Shown here in pieces: positions 1 to 8,682 of a stretch of 64,000 bases of DNA (positions within the stretch are counted from its first letter, which is position 1; the number at the start of each line of letters is the position of its first letter). Under the pieces are notes generated by a model. It was given only the letters and a program-made list of their open reading frames with translations. It had not been told where the DNA came from and did no database searches. The translations under genes were made by a program, and so were the position numbers. Source of the stretch: Roseomonas populi. Its GTDB lineage: Bacteria > Pseudomonadota > Alphaproteobacteria > Acetobacterales > Acetobacteraceae. The DNA is taken from positions 229,285 to 293,284 of the forward strand of contig NZ_JANJOU010000004.1 of the NCBI RefSeq assembly GCF_024594815.1, read 5' to 3'.

Positions 1-2
1 AC

Positions 3-350
3 ACGGATAGCCGCCTGGCCATGCGCGCCGCCGATCTTGTCCTCATCCCCCTGCAGCCCTCCATGCCCGATGTCTGGGCGATGGAGGCCACGCTGGAGGT
101 CGCGGCATCCGAGCGGAAGGCGGTGGCGCTGATGCTCAACCGCGTCCCCGCCCAGGGCCGGGCCGCCCAGGAGGTGGCGGCCGCTTTGGCCGAGCGGAAG
201 CTGCCCCTCCTGCCCGCCCCTTTCGGCAACCGCACCGCGTTCGCCGCCGCCTTCGCGGAGGGGCTGGGCGTGGTGGAATCCGCGCCCCGGGGCCAGGCCG
301 CGACGGAGGCACGGGCCCTGGCGGAGGCGATCCGGCGCGAGGCGGCCTGA
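3..350 (+). CDS. ParA/MinD-like P-loop ATPase, C-terminal part (5' end outside window)
   Basis: The frame is open from base 3 to the TGA at 348-350, so the gene starts upstream of the window. The visible part has the ParA/CobQ-family pattern: a D-P-like stretch leading into AADLVLIPLQPS, where ParA proteins contact partner DNA or protein, then a hydrophobic strand VALMLNRV, which is the usual N-[RK]-V position of the nucleotide-binding core. The Walker A region is not in the window. The product is probably a plasmid- or chromosome-type partition or positioning ATPase. Which cargo it positions cannot be told, because only the last 115 or so residues are present and no parB-like gene follows. 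Confidence 0.7.
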   Translation, partial: TDSRLAMRAADLVLIPLQPSMPDVWAMEATLEVAASERKAVALMLNRVPAQGRAAQEVAAALAERKLPLLPAPFGNRTAFAAAFAEGLGVVESAPRGQAATEARALAEAIRREAA

Positions 351-405
351 GGGACCATCCCTCCCCGGCCGCGTTGAGGCAGCGGCCTGAAGCGGAGGAG
401 CAGTC

Positions 406-1092
406 TTGCGGAACATCGACCTGACATCGTGGCAGGGCCTGCTCGGCACGCTGCTGGGCCTCGCGCTCGTCACCATCATTGGCGTCGGCATCCGCCTGCT
501 GGTGATGTCCACGGTCCAGCGGCGCCGGGAGCGCATGAACCGCCAGATCAACGAGCGCCTGCGGGCGCTGATCGCAGCCTATAAGACCCTCGGCGGCTCC
601 TTCACCGGCGACCTCTCCGTCGATCCCCGGCACCGGCGCGACCTGCGCGGGGAGGACGAGGCCGGGGAGTCTATCGACCTCGAGAAGATGGGCTCCGACC
701 GCGCCCGCCGCATCCGGGACGCGGTGGAGGCATCCTTGTCCGACATCTTCCTCCTTGGCACGGAGGAGCACGTCCGCCTCGCCGAGCGCGCCGCGCGGGA
801 GTTGGTGGCGGGCAAGCCCGTCCACACGCATGAGCTCGTCGTCGCGCTTCGCGACTTCATCCGGGAGGCGCTGGACCTCGATCCCATCCCGGAGGGCCTG
901 CAGATCCCCATGCAGGGCCCGGCACGGCCATCCGGCTCCGGCGGGCGGGACAAGGGGGATCAGCGGGGCGGCGAAGGCCGGTCCGGAGGCGGCGGGATGG
1001 AGGCCGGCGGCGGCATGGCCCTGGGCGGGGGCATCGGCCTGGGTGGCGCCATGAGCATCGGCAGTGCTGAGGAGCCGCCCCACCACGTTTAG
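406..1092 (+). CDS. Hypothetical single-pass membrane protein with Gly-rich tail
   Basis: Unrecognised protein of 228 residues. The start is a TTG at 406 with GGAGGAG about 5 bases upstream, which decides the start. Residues about 12-34 form one hydrophobic segment (LLGTLLGLALVTIIGVGIRLLV) followed by a basic stretch QRRRERM, so the bulk should be cytosolic. The middle (about 45-165) is charged and helix-rich. The last 55 residues are rich in glycine and alanine (GGGMALGGGIGLGG). It lies 55 bases behind the ParA-like gene on the same strand and may be co-transcribed. No enzymatic motif is visible, and a role linked to the ATPase is only a guess from position. Confidence 0.6.
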   Translation: MRNIDLTSWQGLLGTLLGLALVTIIGVGIRLLVMSTVQRRRERMNRQINERLRALIAAYKTLGGSFTGDLSVDPRHRRDLRGEDEAGESIDLEKMGSDRARRIRDAVEASLSDIFLLGTEEHVRLAERAARELVAGKPVHTHELVVALRDFIREALDLDPIPEGLQIPMQGPARPSGSGGRDKGDQRGGEGRSGGGGMEAGGGMALGGGIGLGGAMSIGSAEEPPHHV

Positions 1093-1126
1093 TCGGGACA
1101 CAGGACGGCGGCGCCGGCGGCCGCCT

Positions 1127-2023
1127 TCAGCCTTTCTCCGACAGTTCCATCCGCCATATCGCGAGCCCGGCACCCACCAGGAGCACGAACCCCGCGAGGT
1201 CCCATCCGTCCGGCACCTCGCTCCAGAAGAGCACGCCCAGTGCGGTCGTCCAGAGGATGGCGGAGTACTCGAAGGGCGCCAGCAGCGTCGTCTCGGCCGC
1301 GCGATAGGCCGCCGTCATCAGAAGTTGGGCCACGACGGAGACGAGCCCCACGACAAGCAGCATCCCCCACTGCCACGGCGTGGGCGTCACCCAACCCGGA
1401 ACCGCCATTATTCCGGAGACGAGGGCGGCCCCTATGGCGAACCAGAGCACGATCGTGATCCCTGGCTCCCCGGCCTCACCCATCTGGCGAATGGACACCA
1501 TGGCATAGGCCCAACCCAGCGCAGCCGCCAGCACCCCCGCCACAGCGCCGGGATGCAGCCCGCCCCCGCCGCCCGGCTGCACCATCAATAATACCCCGAG
1601 GAACCCGGCGAGGATCACCGCCACCCGCCCCATCCCCACTCTCTCCCGCAGCAGCAGCACGGAGAGCAGGACGAGGAAGAGCGGCATCGTGAAATTCAGC
1701 GCCGTCACCGTCGCCAGCGGCAGGTGCACATAGCCGTAGAAGGAGCCGAACATCCCCACCAGCCCGCCCACCAATCGTTCGAGGTGTCGGCGCGGGTGGC
1801 GGGTCCGCAGCGCGCGCCGCAACCCGCCCGGCGCGGTCAGGTGCGCCAGCAGCAGGAGGACAGGCAGGGTCAGGGCGTTGCGGAAGAAAACCGTCTCCGC
1901 CAACGGGACCGCCCCCTGCAGCGCCTTCACCGCCGCGGCGGCCAGGGCGAAGAAGCCGGCCGAGCCAGTGACACAAAGGATCGCCCGTAGCCGCGTGGTG
2001 CGCGCCGAGGGGGCAGGTGTCAT
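1127..2023 (-). CDS. EamA/DMT-family transporter
   Basis: Drug/metabolite transporter superfamily carrier of 298 residues in the inner membrane. About ten hydrophobic segments form two EamA repeats. The first repeat begins with AILCVTGSAGFFALAAAA and contains ETVFFRNALTLPVL, the E-x-x-F-x-R pattern typical of RhaT/EamA proteins. The second begins near GAVAGVLAAALGWAYAM. The C-terminus is short and charged (ELSEKG). The ATG at 2021-2023 was chosen because the frame upstream of it is Arg/Pro-rich and unlike a membrane protein. The gene converges on the preceding membrane-protein gene and diverges from the NUDIX gene across 134 bases of GC-rich DNA without a clear operator. The substrate is unknown; family members export amino acids or small metabolites. 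Confidence 0.85.
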   Translation of the reverse strand: MTPAPSARTTRLRAILCVTGSAGFFALAAAAVKALQGAVPLAETVFFRNALTLPVLLLLAHLTAPGGLRRALRTRHPRRHLERLVGGLVGMFGSFYGYVHLPLATVTALNFTMPLFLVLLSVLLLRERVGMGRVAVILAGFLGVLLMVQPGGGGGLHPGAVAGVLAAALGWAYAMVSIRQMGEAGEPGITIVLWFAIGAALVSGIMAVPGWVTPTPWQWGMLLVVGLVSVVAQLLMTAAYRAAETTLLAPFEYSAILWTTALGVLFWSEVPDGWDLAGFVLLVGAGLAIWRMELSEKG

Positions 2024-2157
2024 CGGGCGCTGTTCCAGGGCGGGCCTCCACCGGGCCGCCGGGCGGCCGGCGCTCTCTTCCCGTTCCCGAGCCCCCGGGG
2101 CAAGCCCGCGCCGGGGTGATTTCGCCCGCCGCCGATCCGCTGTAGCCTCCGCGCCGC

Positions 2158-2844
2158 ATGACCGCCCGCATGACCGAGAGTGACGCCCCGGCCGCCCCTG
2201 AACGGCCCCTCGAACGGCCGAAGACGGCCCCGCCGGTACCACCCCACCCGCTCTACCAGCCCGAATCGGACGAGGTGGTGTGGCACGGCCGCTTCCCGCT
2301 GCAGCGCGTCCGGTTCCGCTACCGCCGGCGGGATGGAACCCTCTCCGGCCCCCTCACCTGGGAGCTGGCACGCCGCGGCGAGGCCACGATGATCCTGCCC
2401 TGGGACCCCGTGAGCGACCGCATCGCCCTGATCGAGCAGTTCCGCCTCCCCGCCCTCGCCGCCGGCGAGGAGCCGCGCATGATCGAGCTGCCCGCGGGCC
2501 TGGTTGAGCCCGGCGAGAGCGTGCCGGAGACCGCCAGGCGGGAACTGGAGGAGGAGGCCGGCCTTTCCTCCAGCCGGATGGAACAGATTGGCACCTTCAT
2601 GCTCCACCAGGGCTACGCGGATGAGCGCGTGCACTTCCACCTCGCCTGCGTCTCGCTTGAGGGAGGCCCCGCCGCGACGGGCGGCCTGGCCAGCGAGGAG
2701 GAGGAGACGGCCGTGCTGGTGGTGGACGCTGCCGAGGCCTTCGCGATGGTGGCCGAGAACCGCATCCGCAACGCCCCAACAGCCCTGGCCCTCCTCTGGC
2801 TCCAGGTGAACCACGCGCGGCTGCGCGACGAATGGACCCGCTGA
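2158..2844 (+). CDS. NUDIX hydrolase, ADP-ribose pyrophosphatase-like
   Basis: Cytosolic hydrolase of nucleoside diphosphate derivatives, 228 residues. The complete NUDIX box lies at residues 114-136 (G-x5-E-x7-REL-x-EE-x-G-L), with Mg-binding glutamates in RELEEEAG. Upstream, the IEQFRLP stretch (about 92-98) and MIELPAG (108-114) are typical of the ADP-ribose/NudF branch, which cleaves ADP-ribose to AMP and ribose 5-phosphate. The first 35 residues are Pro-rich and may be a disordered extension; a second in-frame ATG at 2170 is an alternative start. It is the first gene of a tightly packed run through the alanyl-tRNA editing, sulfurtransferase and MetC genes, and its stop overlaps the next start. 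Confidence 0.88.
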   Translation: MTARMTESDAPAAPERPLERPKTAPPVPPHPLYQPESDEVVWHGRFPLQRVRFRYRRRDGTLSGPLTWELARRGEATMILPWDPVSDRIALIEQFRLPALAAGEEPRMIELPAGLVEPGESVPETARRELEEEAGLSSSRMEQIGTFMLHQGYADERVHFHLACVSLEGGPAATGGLASEEEETAVLVVDAAEAFAMVAENRIRNAPTALALLWLQVNHARLRDEWTR

Positions 2845-3572
2845 TGCAGACCCAGCCCCTGTTCCGCGAGAACGCCTACACCGCGGAGAACCCGGCCACC
2901 GTGCTGGAAAGCTCCGAGGCCGGGGTAATCCTCGATTCCAGCGTCTTCTACCCCCGCGCCGGCGGCCAGCCAGGGGACACCGGCACCCTGGTATGGGATG
3001 GCGGCGAGATGACCGTTGCGGACACGGTGAAGGGTCCGGACGGGTCCGCCTTGCACCTCCCGGCCCCGGGCACCGCGATCCCGCCCGCCGGTGCGAAGGT
3101 CACGGCGCGGCTCGATTGGAACCGGCGCCACCGCCACATGCGCATGCACACCACGCTGCATCTTCTCTGTGCGGCGATGCCGGGCATCTACGCCACGGGT
3201 AACCAGATCGGCGCCGAGAAGTCCCGCCTGGACTTCGACCTGCCCGAGCCGCCCACGAAGGAATGGGTGACGGAAAGGCTGAATGAGCTGATCGCTGGCG
3301 ACCACGAGATCGGCGAGCGCTGGATCACCGAGGCGGAGCTGGACGCCAATCCCGGCCTCGTCCGCACCCTCTCCGTCCAGCCTCCGCGCGGCGCGGGCCA
3401 GGTCCGGCTCGTGCGGATCGGCGCGGAGGACGCGCCGATCGACCTCCAGCCTTGCGGCGGTACCCATGTCCGCCGCACCGGCGAGATCGGGCGCGTGGAG
3501 GTGACGAAGATGGAAAGCAAGGGCAAGCAGAACCGGCGCATCCACATCGTGCTGGTGGAGGAAGACAAGTGA
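2832..3572 (+). CDS. Alanyl-tRNA editing protein (AlaX family)
   Basis: Free-standing editing domain related to the second half of alanyl-tRNA synthetase. It hydrolyses mischarged Ser- or Gly-tRNA(Ala). The zinc-binding signature is intact: HMRMHTTLH (a HxxxH within it) near residue 100 and CGGTH near residue 215. The N-terminal part with FYPRAGGQPGDTG matches the conserved RGGGQ-P-D-TG loop of the family. Length is 246 residues from ATG 2832, or 242 from ATG 2844. The latter overlaps the NUDIX stop in a TGATG junction and is equally plausible. Its own stop overlaps the GTG of the sulfurtransferase gene (GTGA), so translation is probably coupled. Confidence 0.9.
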   Translation: MDPLMQTQPLFRENAYTAENPATVLESSEAGVILDSSVFYPRAGGQPGDTGTLVWDGGEMTVADTVKGPDGSALHLPAPGTAIPPAGAKVTARLDWNRRHRHMRMHTTLHLLCAAMPGIYATGNQIGAEKSRLDFDLPEPPTKEWVTERLNELIAGDHEIGERWITEAELDANPGLVRTLSVQPPRGAGQVRLVRIGAEDAPIDLQPCGGTHVRRTGEIGRVEVTKMESKGKQNRRIHIVLVEEDK

Positions 3573-4453
3573 CGACCGAAGCAAAGAACACCCTCGTCTT
3601 CACCGAATGGCTAGCGGGGGAACTCGGCAAGCCGGACCTCGTCGTCCTGGACTGCTCCCTGGTGCTGCCCGGCGAGCCGGGCGACAAGAAGGCCGGCTTC
3701 GCCGAGGCCCATATCCCCGGCGCGCGTCTCTTCGACATCGACCTCTTCGCCGATCCAGACAGCACCCTGCCCCATATGGTGCCCACCCCCGCGCGCTTCG
3801 CGAAGCTTGCGGGCGACCTCGGCATCTCCAACGAGAGCCGCGTGGTCTTCTACGACCAGGCGCACGGGCTCCGCGCCGCCGCGCGCGGCTGGTGGCTGAT
3901 GCGGCTGATGGGGCACGAGAAGGCTTTCGTCCTCGATGGCGGCCTGCCCAAGTGGAAGAAGGAGGGCCGCCCGACCGAAGCCGGCGAGGCCGCGCCCGCC
4001 ACCGCCGCAACCTTCGTCCCGGATTTCCGCGCCGATCGCCTGCGCGGCATCGGCGACATCAAGCGCATCGTCCGCCAGGGCGGCGGCGAGGCGCTGATCC
4101 TCGACGCCCGCGCGGCCGGCCGCTTCCAGGGCAGCGCGCCGGAGCCTCGCCCCGGCCTCGTCGCCGGCCATATCCCCGGCTCAGCCAACATTCCCTTTAC
4201 CGAGCTGCTGGCCGCGGACGGCACGATGCTGCCGCCAGACCAGCTCCTCGCCCGGTTCGAGAAGGCCGGGGTGGAGCGGGAGCAGCCCGTGATCCTCTCC
4301 TGCGGCTCCGGCGTCACCGCCACCGTCCTCGCCCTCGGCCTCGTCCAGGCTGGGCTGCCTGAGGGATCGGTCTATGACGGATCCTGGACCGAGTGGGGCC
4401 TGCGGCCGGAAACACCGAAGGTGACGGCCGACGCCGCCAAGGCCACCGCCTGA
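3569..4453 (+). CDS. sseA: 3-mercaptopyruvate sulfurtransferase
   Basis: Two-domain rhodanese-fold enzyme of 294 residues that transfers sulfur from 3-mercaptopyruvate to a thiol or cyanide. The catalytic loop is CGSGVTA with Cys245. The small residues after the cysteine mark the mercaptopyruvate type, in contrast to the CRKGVTA loop of thiosulfate rhodaneses. The inactive N-terminal repeat carries AHIPGARLFDID, and the second has GHIPGSANIPF. The GTG at 3569 was chosen because it overlaps the AlaX stop and places the N-terminus just before the first rhodanese domain. The gene runs into metC through a TGATG junction, suggesting a joint role in cysteine and homocysteine sulfur handling. Confidence 0.93.
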   Translation: MTTEAKNTLVFTEWLAGELGKPDLVVLDCSLVLPGEPGDKKAGFAEAHIPGARLFDIDLFADPDSTLPHMVPTPARFAKLAGDLGISNESRVVFYDQAHGLRAAARGWWLMRLMGHEKAFVLDGGLPKWKKEGRPTEAGEAAPATAATFVPDFRADRLRGIGDIKRIVRQGGGEALILDARAAGRFQGSAPEPRPGLVAGHIPGSANIPFTELLAADGTMLPPDQLLARFEKAGVEREQPVILSCGSGVTATVLALGLVQAGLPEGSVYDGSWTEWGLRPETPKVTADAAKATA

Positions 4454-5649
4454 TGAGCGCGAGGAAGGACACCGGCCTCGGCTTCTCCACGCGCATGTCC
4501 CATCACGGGCGCGCGGGGGCGAAGGAGCACGGCTTCGTCAACCCGCCCATCCACCGCGGCTCCACCGTGCTCTTCCCGGACTGCGAGTCCCGCAAGAACT
4601 CGGCGAAGCAGCGCTACGAGCAGGTGCTGACCTACGGCACCGCCGGCGGCCCCACCCACCACATGCTGGAGGACATGGTGGCGGAGATCGAGGGCGGCAC
4701 CCGCGCCCTGATCGTCGGCACCGGCCTTGCCGCCTGCATGGTCCCGCTCTTCGCCTACCTGAAGGCGGGCGACCACTGCCTGGTGCCGGACAGCGTCTAT
4801 GGCCCCGTCCGCAATCTGGCGGACGGGCTGATGAAGAGCTTCGGGATCGAGACCACCTACTATGACCCGATGGTGGACGAAGCGGGGATGGCCGCGCTGA
4901 TCCGGCCGAACACGAAGGTGGTCTATACCGAGAGCCCGGGCAGCCACACCTTCGAGCTGCAGGACATCCCCGCCATCGCCAGCGCCGCCCGCGCGGCGGG
5001 CGCCAAGGTGCTGATGGACAACACCTGGGGCTTCCACACCTTCCAACCCTTCGCGCACGGCGTGGACGTCTCCATCCAGGCCCTCACCAAGTATGCGGGC
5101 GGCCATTCCGACGTGCTGCTGGGCAGCGTGACGGTGAATAACCCCGAGGACTGGCAGATAGTGAAGGGCGCTTCGAGCCAGCTCGGCCAGTTCGCCAGCC
5201 CCGACGACTGCTGGCTGTGCCTGCGCGGCCTCCGCACCCTGCCCGTGCGGCTGCGCCAGCAGGCGGAGAACGGGCTGCAGGTCGCGCGCTGGCTGGAGAC
5301 GCAGCCGGAGGTGCTGCGCCTGCTGCACCCCGCCCTGCCCTCCCACCCGCAGCACGCGCTGTTCCAGCGCGACTTCTCCGGCACCTGCTCGCTCTTCGGC
5401 CTGGTGCTGCAGCCCCGCTACTCGGACGCGGACGCCGAGACGGTGGTGGACGCGCTCCGGCTCTTCGGCATCGGCGCCTCCTGGGGCGGCTACGAGAGCC
5501 TCGCCCTTCCCACCGCGCCCTCGATCAGCCGAACGGTGACGAACCCGAAGGACTTCGGCGGCCCGATCATCCGCCTCCATATTGGCCTGGAGGACCCGGA
5601 GGACCTGATCGCGGACCTGACCCAGGCGCTGGGCCGGCTGCCGCGATAG
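4453..5649 (+). CDS. metC: Cystathionine beta-lyase
   Basis: PLP enzyme of the Cys/Met metabolism family, 398 residues. It cleaves cystathionine to homocysteine, pyruvate and ammonia. The PLP lysine is K213 in SIQALTKYAGGHSD; MDNTWGF (188-194) holds the aspartate that contacts the pyridine nitrogen. YGTAGGPT near residue 61 is the family's substrate/PLP loop and is typical of the alphaproteobacterial MetC branch. The ATG at 4453 overlaps the sseA stop. Some members also degrade cysteine to sulfide, so the neighbouring sulfurtransferase could act on related substrates. A small unknown gene starts 13 bases downstream. Confidence 0.93.
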   Translation: MSARKDTGLGFSTRMSHHGRAGAKEHGFVNPPIHRGSTVLFPDCESRKNSAKQRYEQVLTYGTAGGPTHHMLEDMVAEIEGGTRALIVGTGLAACMVPLFAYLKAGDHCLVPDSVYGPVRNLADGLMKSFGIETTYYDPMVDEAGMAALIRPNTKVVYTESPGSHTFELQDIPAIASAARAAGAKVLMDNTWGFHTFQPFAHGVDVSIQALTKYAGGHSDVLLGSVTVNNPEDWQIVKGASSQLGQFASPDDCWLCLRGLRTLPVRLRQQAENGLQVARWLETQPEVLRLLHPALPSHPQHALFQRDFSGTCSLFGLVLQPRYSDADAETVVDALRLFGIGASWGGYESLALPTAPSISRTVTNPKDFGGPIIRLHIGLEDPEDLIADLTQALGRLPR

Positions 5650-5662
5650 GAAGGCCGCCGAC

Positions 5663-6169
5663 GTGAAGCTCCCCGAGCTCGTCCACGGCATGACCGTGAC
5701 GGCGGGGGAGCTGCGCTTCGGCGCGCCCGCCCTCGACGACTACTTCGCCGCGCTCCTGCCGGCGGGCCTGCGCGCGGCACCCGGGCGGCTCGCCTTCGCC
5801 GCGGCGTGCCACGGCGCCCTGCTGATGCTGCGCCGCCAGCTGATCGCGAAGGGCCTCTCGATCGGGCTGCCCGGGCCCGACGACGTGCCGCTGAAGGCCG
5901 CCGCTGCCGGCCTCCATCCCGGGCTGGACCTGATCATCGGCCCGGGAACGGCCGAGCAGCACCGGGACCGCGTGCTGCGCGCGCTGCTGACCGAGTCCGA
6001 CGAGCCGCCGGGCCTACCCTCCTCGGTCCGCTGGCCGGCGGAGGGGGATGCCTCCGGCACGACCCTGGTCGCCCTCCTCTCCCCTGGCCGCCGCTGGCCC
6101 GCCGGCGCGCCATGGGACGGCATGGCTTACCTGGACGCGGAAACCTTCACCTTGGGCTTTCGCCCCTGA
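5663..6169 (+). CDS. Hypothetical protein upstream of GT61 glycosyltransferase
   Basis: Unrecognised soluble protein of 168 residues starting at GTG 5663, with a modest AGGAAGG 10 bases upstream. It is rich in Ala, Leu, Pro and Gly. It shows no signal peptide and no metal or nucleotide motif. The stop codon overlaps the ATG of the glycosyltransferase gene (TGATG), so the two are translationally coupled, and a role alongside that enzyme is likely but unproven. The middle (RRQLIAKGLSIGLPGPDDVPLK) could be part of a mixed alpha/beta fold. Codon use matches its neighbours, with no sign of recent acquisition. Confidence 0.6.
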   Translation: MKLPELVHGMTVTAGELRFGAPALDDYFAALLPAGLRAAPGRLAFAAACHGALLMLRRQLIAKGLSIGLPGPDDVPLKAAAAGLHPGLDLIIGPGTAEQHRDRVLRALLTESDEPPGLPSSVRWPAEGDASGTTLVALLSPGRRWPAGAPWDGMAYLDAETFTLGFRP

Positions 6170-7302
6170 TGGAAGGCCTGCCGCAATCCGCAATCCCCTG
6201 CTCGATCGCAGAATTGCCCCCAGCCGACGACCTGGCCGGGCTGACCTGGGCCGACCGTGCCTGCCTCGATCTCGCGCCAGGCCGCATGATCGAGCACCCG
6301 TCCTTCCCGATCTTCCACCGCAGGCAACCCGCCCAGGTCAGATGGCAGCGCCGCTCCGTGCCGGCTCTTCGGCTGGCGGTGCTGAGCGACGTGGTCGTCA
6401 TCGGCGGCGGGATGGTGCTGGAGCCCGCCTCGGGCACGCTGATGCTGGAGAGCTTCACTTCATCCGGAGAGACGACCGCCTCCGCGAACACCCTCGTCAA
6501 CGCGCTGCGCTTCATGAAGGCGCATCCGAGGGACGGTGCCATTTACCCGGACCAGCACTGGTCCCCTCCCGCCCGCCGGATCGAGGATCCGGTCTTCCAC
6601 CTCACCTACCTTTCGGACATCAACTACACGCACTTCATGCTCGAGGTCCTGCCGAAGCTGCACTACTGGCTGCTGCTTCCCGAGCCCAGGCCGCGCCTCC
6701 TTGTCTCCCGCGCCGCGGCGGAGCGGCTGGCAGGACTTCTGGCCCTCTACGGCGTCGGCGCCGAGCAGCTAGTGGTCTGCCCCACTCCGTTCGAGCGCCC
6801 GGTGGCCGCTGCCCGGCTCTATCTGGGGGCGGCGCCGATGCTCGGGCATGCCCCGGTCCTGGCCTCCCTGCAATCGGCGGACGCGCCCCCATCCCCGGGC
6901 CCGAAGCGCATCTTCGTCACCCGCCGGGGGGACAAGTCCTGGTTTCGCAAGCTTCTCAACGAGGAATCCGTGGCGGAATTCCTCGCCGCGCGCGGCTTCG
7001 GGGTGCTGGCCATGGATGATCTCGCGCTCGCGCAGCAGGTCGCGCTCTTCCGCGGAGCTGACTGCGTCGCGGGGATCTATGGCGGCGCCCTGTTCAACAC
7101 GATCTTCTCCGCGCCGGGCGCGCGGGTGCTCAGCCTGACATCCCCGGACTACCACCGCACCATCCTGGACGCCGCGCCGATGCAGCTCCGCGGCGCCACG
7201 GTGCTCGGGGAGTCCTTCACCACGAAGCTGGACAGCAACAACAGCCCCTTCGTGGTGGACATGGAGGACCTGCGCGCGGCCTGCGATCACCTCGGCCTCT
7301 GA
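6169..7302 (+). CDS. GT61-family glycosyltransferase (DUF563)
   Basis: Glycosyltransferase family 61 protein, 377 residues, probably acting in capsule or exopolysaccharide assembly. Three family hallmarks are in order. LSDINYTHFMLEVLPKL (about 148-164) has the N-Y-x-H-[FW]-x-x-E-x-L-P core. PKRIFVTRRG, followed by LLNEESVAEFLAARGF, matches the R-I-(F/Y)-(I/V)-(S/T)-R-R ... NE ... GF segment. IYGGALFNTIFSAPGARVL is the acceptor/donor-site glycine loop near the C-terminus. No membrane segment is seen. The start overlaps the stop of the preceding unknown gene. It converges on the transporter gene that follows, with only 30 bases between stops. Sugar donor and acceptor are unknown. Confidence 0.85.
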   Translation: MEGLPQSAIPCSIAELPPADDLAGLTWADRACLDLAPGRMIEHPSFPIFHRRQPAQVRWQRRSVPALRLAVLSDVVVIGGGMVLEPASGTLMLESFTSSGETTASANTLVNALRFMKAHPRDGAIYPDQHWSPPARRIEDPVFHLTYLSDINYTHFMLEVLPKLHYWLLLPEPRPRLLVSRAAAERLAGLLALYGVGAEQLVVCPTPFERPVAAARLYLGAAPMLGHAPVLASLQSADAPPSPGPKRIFVTRRGDKSWFRKLLNEESVAEFLAARGFGVLAMDDLALAQQVALFRGADCVAGIYGGALFNTIFSAPGARVLSLTSPDYHRTILDAAPMQLRGATVLGESFTTKLDSNNSPFVVDMEDLRAACDHLGL

Positions 7303-7332
7303 CGCCGAGGCTCCGGCGCGCCGGCCGCCCGC

Positions 7333-8682
7333 TCAGGCCGGCCGGGACAGGGGAGAGGCTCCGGCCCCCGCCTCGGCCAGTTCCGCCCGCTCCTGCCGCC
7401 GCCCCAGCCAGAAGCTCAGTGCCAACCACGCGACGGAGAGCGGCACGGCGACAATGGAGATCCCCGTCATGCTCAGCCCCAGCGCGATAAGCCCGGCATA
7501 GGACCAGCTCGCGACCTGGTCGCCGCCGCGATAGACCACGGTGTCGATGAAGTTCTTCGCCTTGTACCGGTCCTCGCGCGGCACGGAGGTGAAGAGGACC
7601 TCCCGGGTCGGGCGGGCCAGGGCGAAGTTGCTGACGCGCCGGACCACCTGCACGGCCACGAACACCGTGACGCTCGGCGCTGCCGCCAGCGCGGCGAAGC
7701 CCGCCACGCTGAACAGCGGCAGTGCGCAGAGCGTGATCGCGACGCCCAGCCAACCCATCAGCCGACCCGTGAGGAAGAGCTGGAACACCAGGGTGAGCAC
7801 GTTCACCCAGAAGTCGATGTCGGCGAAGAAGGCCGTGCGCGCCGCCCGGTTCGGGAAACTGGCCTCCGCGATCGTCGCCTGCTGAAAGTACAGGAAGGTA
7901 GAAGTGACGGAGTAGAACAGGATGAAGAACGCGATCCCCAGCAGGTAGGGCGAGCGGAAAGTATGCGTCATTCCCGCGAAAATGCCGCCGCCGACGGCCT
8001 TGTTCGGATCACCGCCCTGCACGGGCCGCTGGAAGGCGTCGCTGATCCGCGAAAGGTGCCGGGAGGCGAAGACAGCCACCTCCAGCAGCACGATCGAGGC
8101 GAGCAGCAGCCAGTTCTGCCCGAGCTTCTCCACGAAACCCGAGGTCAGGCCCGATCCGGCGATCCCGCCCACGGTCGCGCCCGCCGCCAGGAAGCCGAAG
8201 AGGCGCTTCCCCTGCTCCGCGTCGAAAACGTCCACCACGAAGGACCAGAAAACGGAGACGACGAACAGGTTGAAAACCGAGACCCAGATGAAGAAGGCCC
8301 GCCCGATCCAGACATGCGCCTCCTGCCCTGCGAACATCAGCAGAAGCATGAAGACGAGCAGGTTCAGCATGAAGAAGCGGTAGGAGATGGCGATGAACCG
8401 CTCCCTCGGCCATTTCCGCACCGCGTAGGCGAAGAGCGGGTTCACGGCGAGCATCGCCAGCAGCGTGCCGGTGAAGAGCCATGGCAGGTTCCGCACCCCG
8501 CCCGCGACCCCTAGCTCGTCCCGGATCGGCCGCAGCACGTAGTAGGCCAGGAACAGGGCGAAGACGTAGAGCCAGGACCAGGCCAGGGCCCGCGCCTCCG
8601 CCGGGCGGACATCGATGATCCGCCGCAGTCCCTGGTAGAGCAGCCCGCCCCGCTCCGGGAGGGCGGGGGCCTTAGAGGCCAT
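7333..8682 (-). CDS. MFS-type carrier, distantly like ATP/ADP (NTT/Npt1) translocases
   Basis: Integral membrane carrier of 449 residues with about twelve hydrophobic segments. The first segment ends in AYYVLRPIRDELG. A Y-x-L-R-P-x-R-D block in this place is characteristic of bacterial members related to the nucleotide translocase (TLC/Npt1) family, which are also called MFS transporters. The rest has MFS-like loops, such as RLMGWLGV. Family members in obligate intracellular bacteria exchange ATP for ADP; free-living relatives have no assigned substrate, so nucleotide transport here is only a possibility. The ATG at 8682 lies 11 bases inside the end of the upstream aldo/keto reductase gene, so the two are probably translated together. 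Confidence 0.75.
   Translation of the reverse strand: MASKAPALPERGGLLYQGLRRIIDVRPAEARALAWSWLYVFALFLAYYVLRPIRDELGVAGGVRNLPWLFTGTLLAMLAVNPLFAYAVRKWPRERFIAISYRFFMLNLLVFMLLLMFAGQEAHVWIGRAFFIWVSVFNLFVVSVFWSFVVDVFDAEQGKRLFGFLAAGATVGGIAGSGLTSGFVEKLGQNWLLLASIVLLEVAVFASRHLSRISDAFQRPVQGGDPNKAVGGGIFAGMTHTFRSPYLLGIAFFILFYSVTSTFLYFQQATIAEASFPNRAARTAFFADIDFWVNVLTLVFQLFLTGRLMGWLGVAITLCALPLFSVAGFAALAAAPSVTVFVAVQVVRRVSNFALARPTREVLFTSVPREDRYKAKNFIDTVVYRGGDQVASWSYAGLIALGLSMTGISIVAVPLSVAWLALSFWLGRRQERAELAEAGAGASPLSRPA

Noticed and set aside
7313..7324. CCGGCGCGCCGG palindrome between the GT61 and MFS genes
   Set aside because: It is a self-complementary GC string of a kind expected by chance here, with no T-run on either side.
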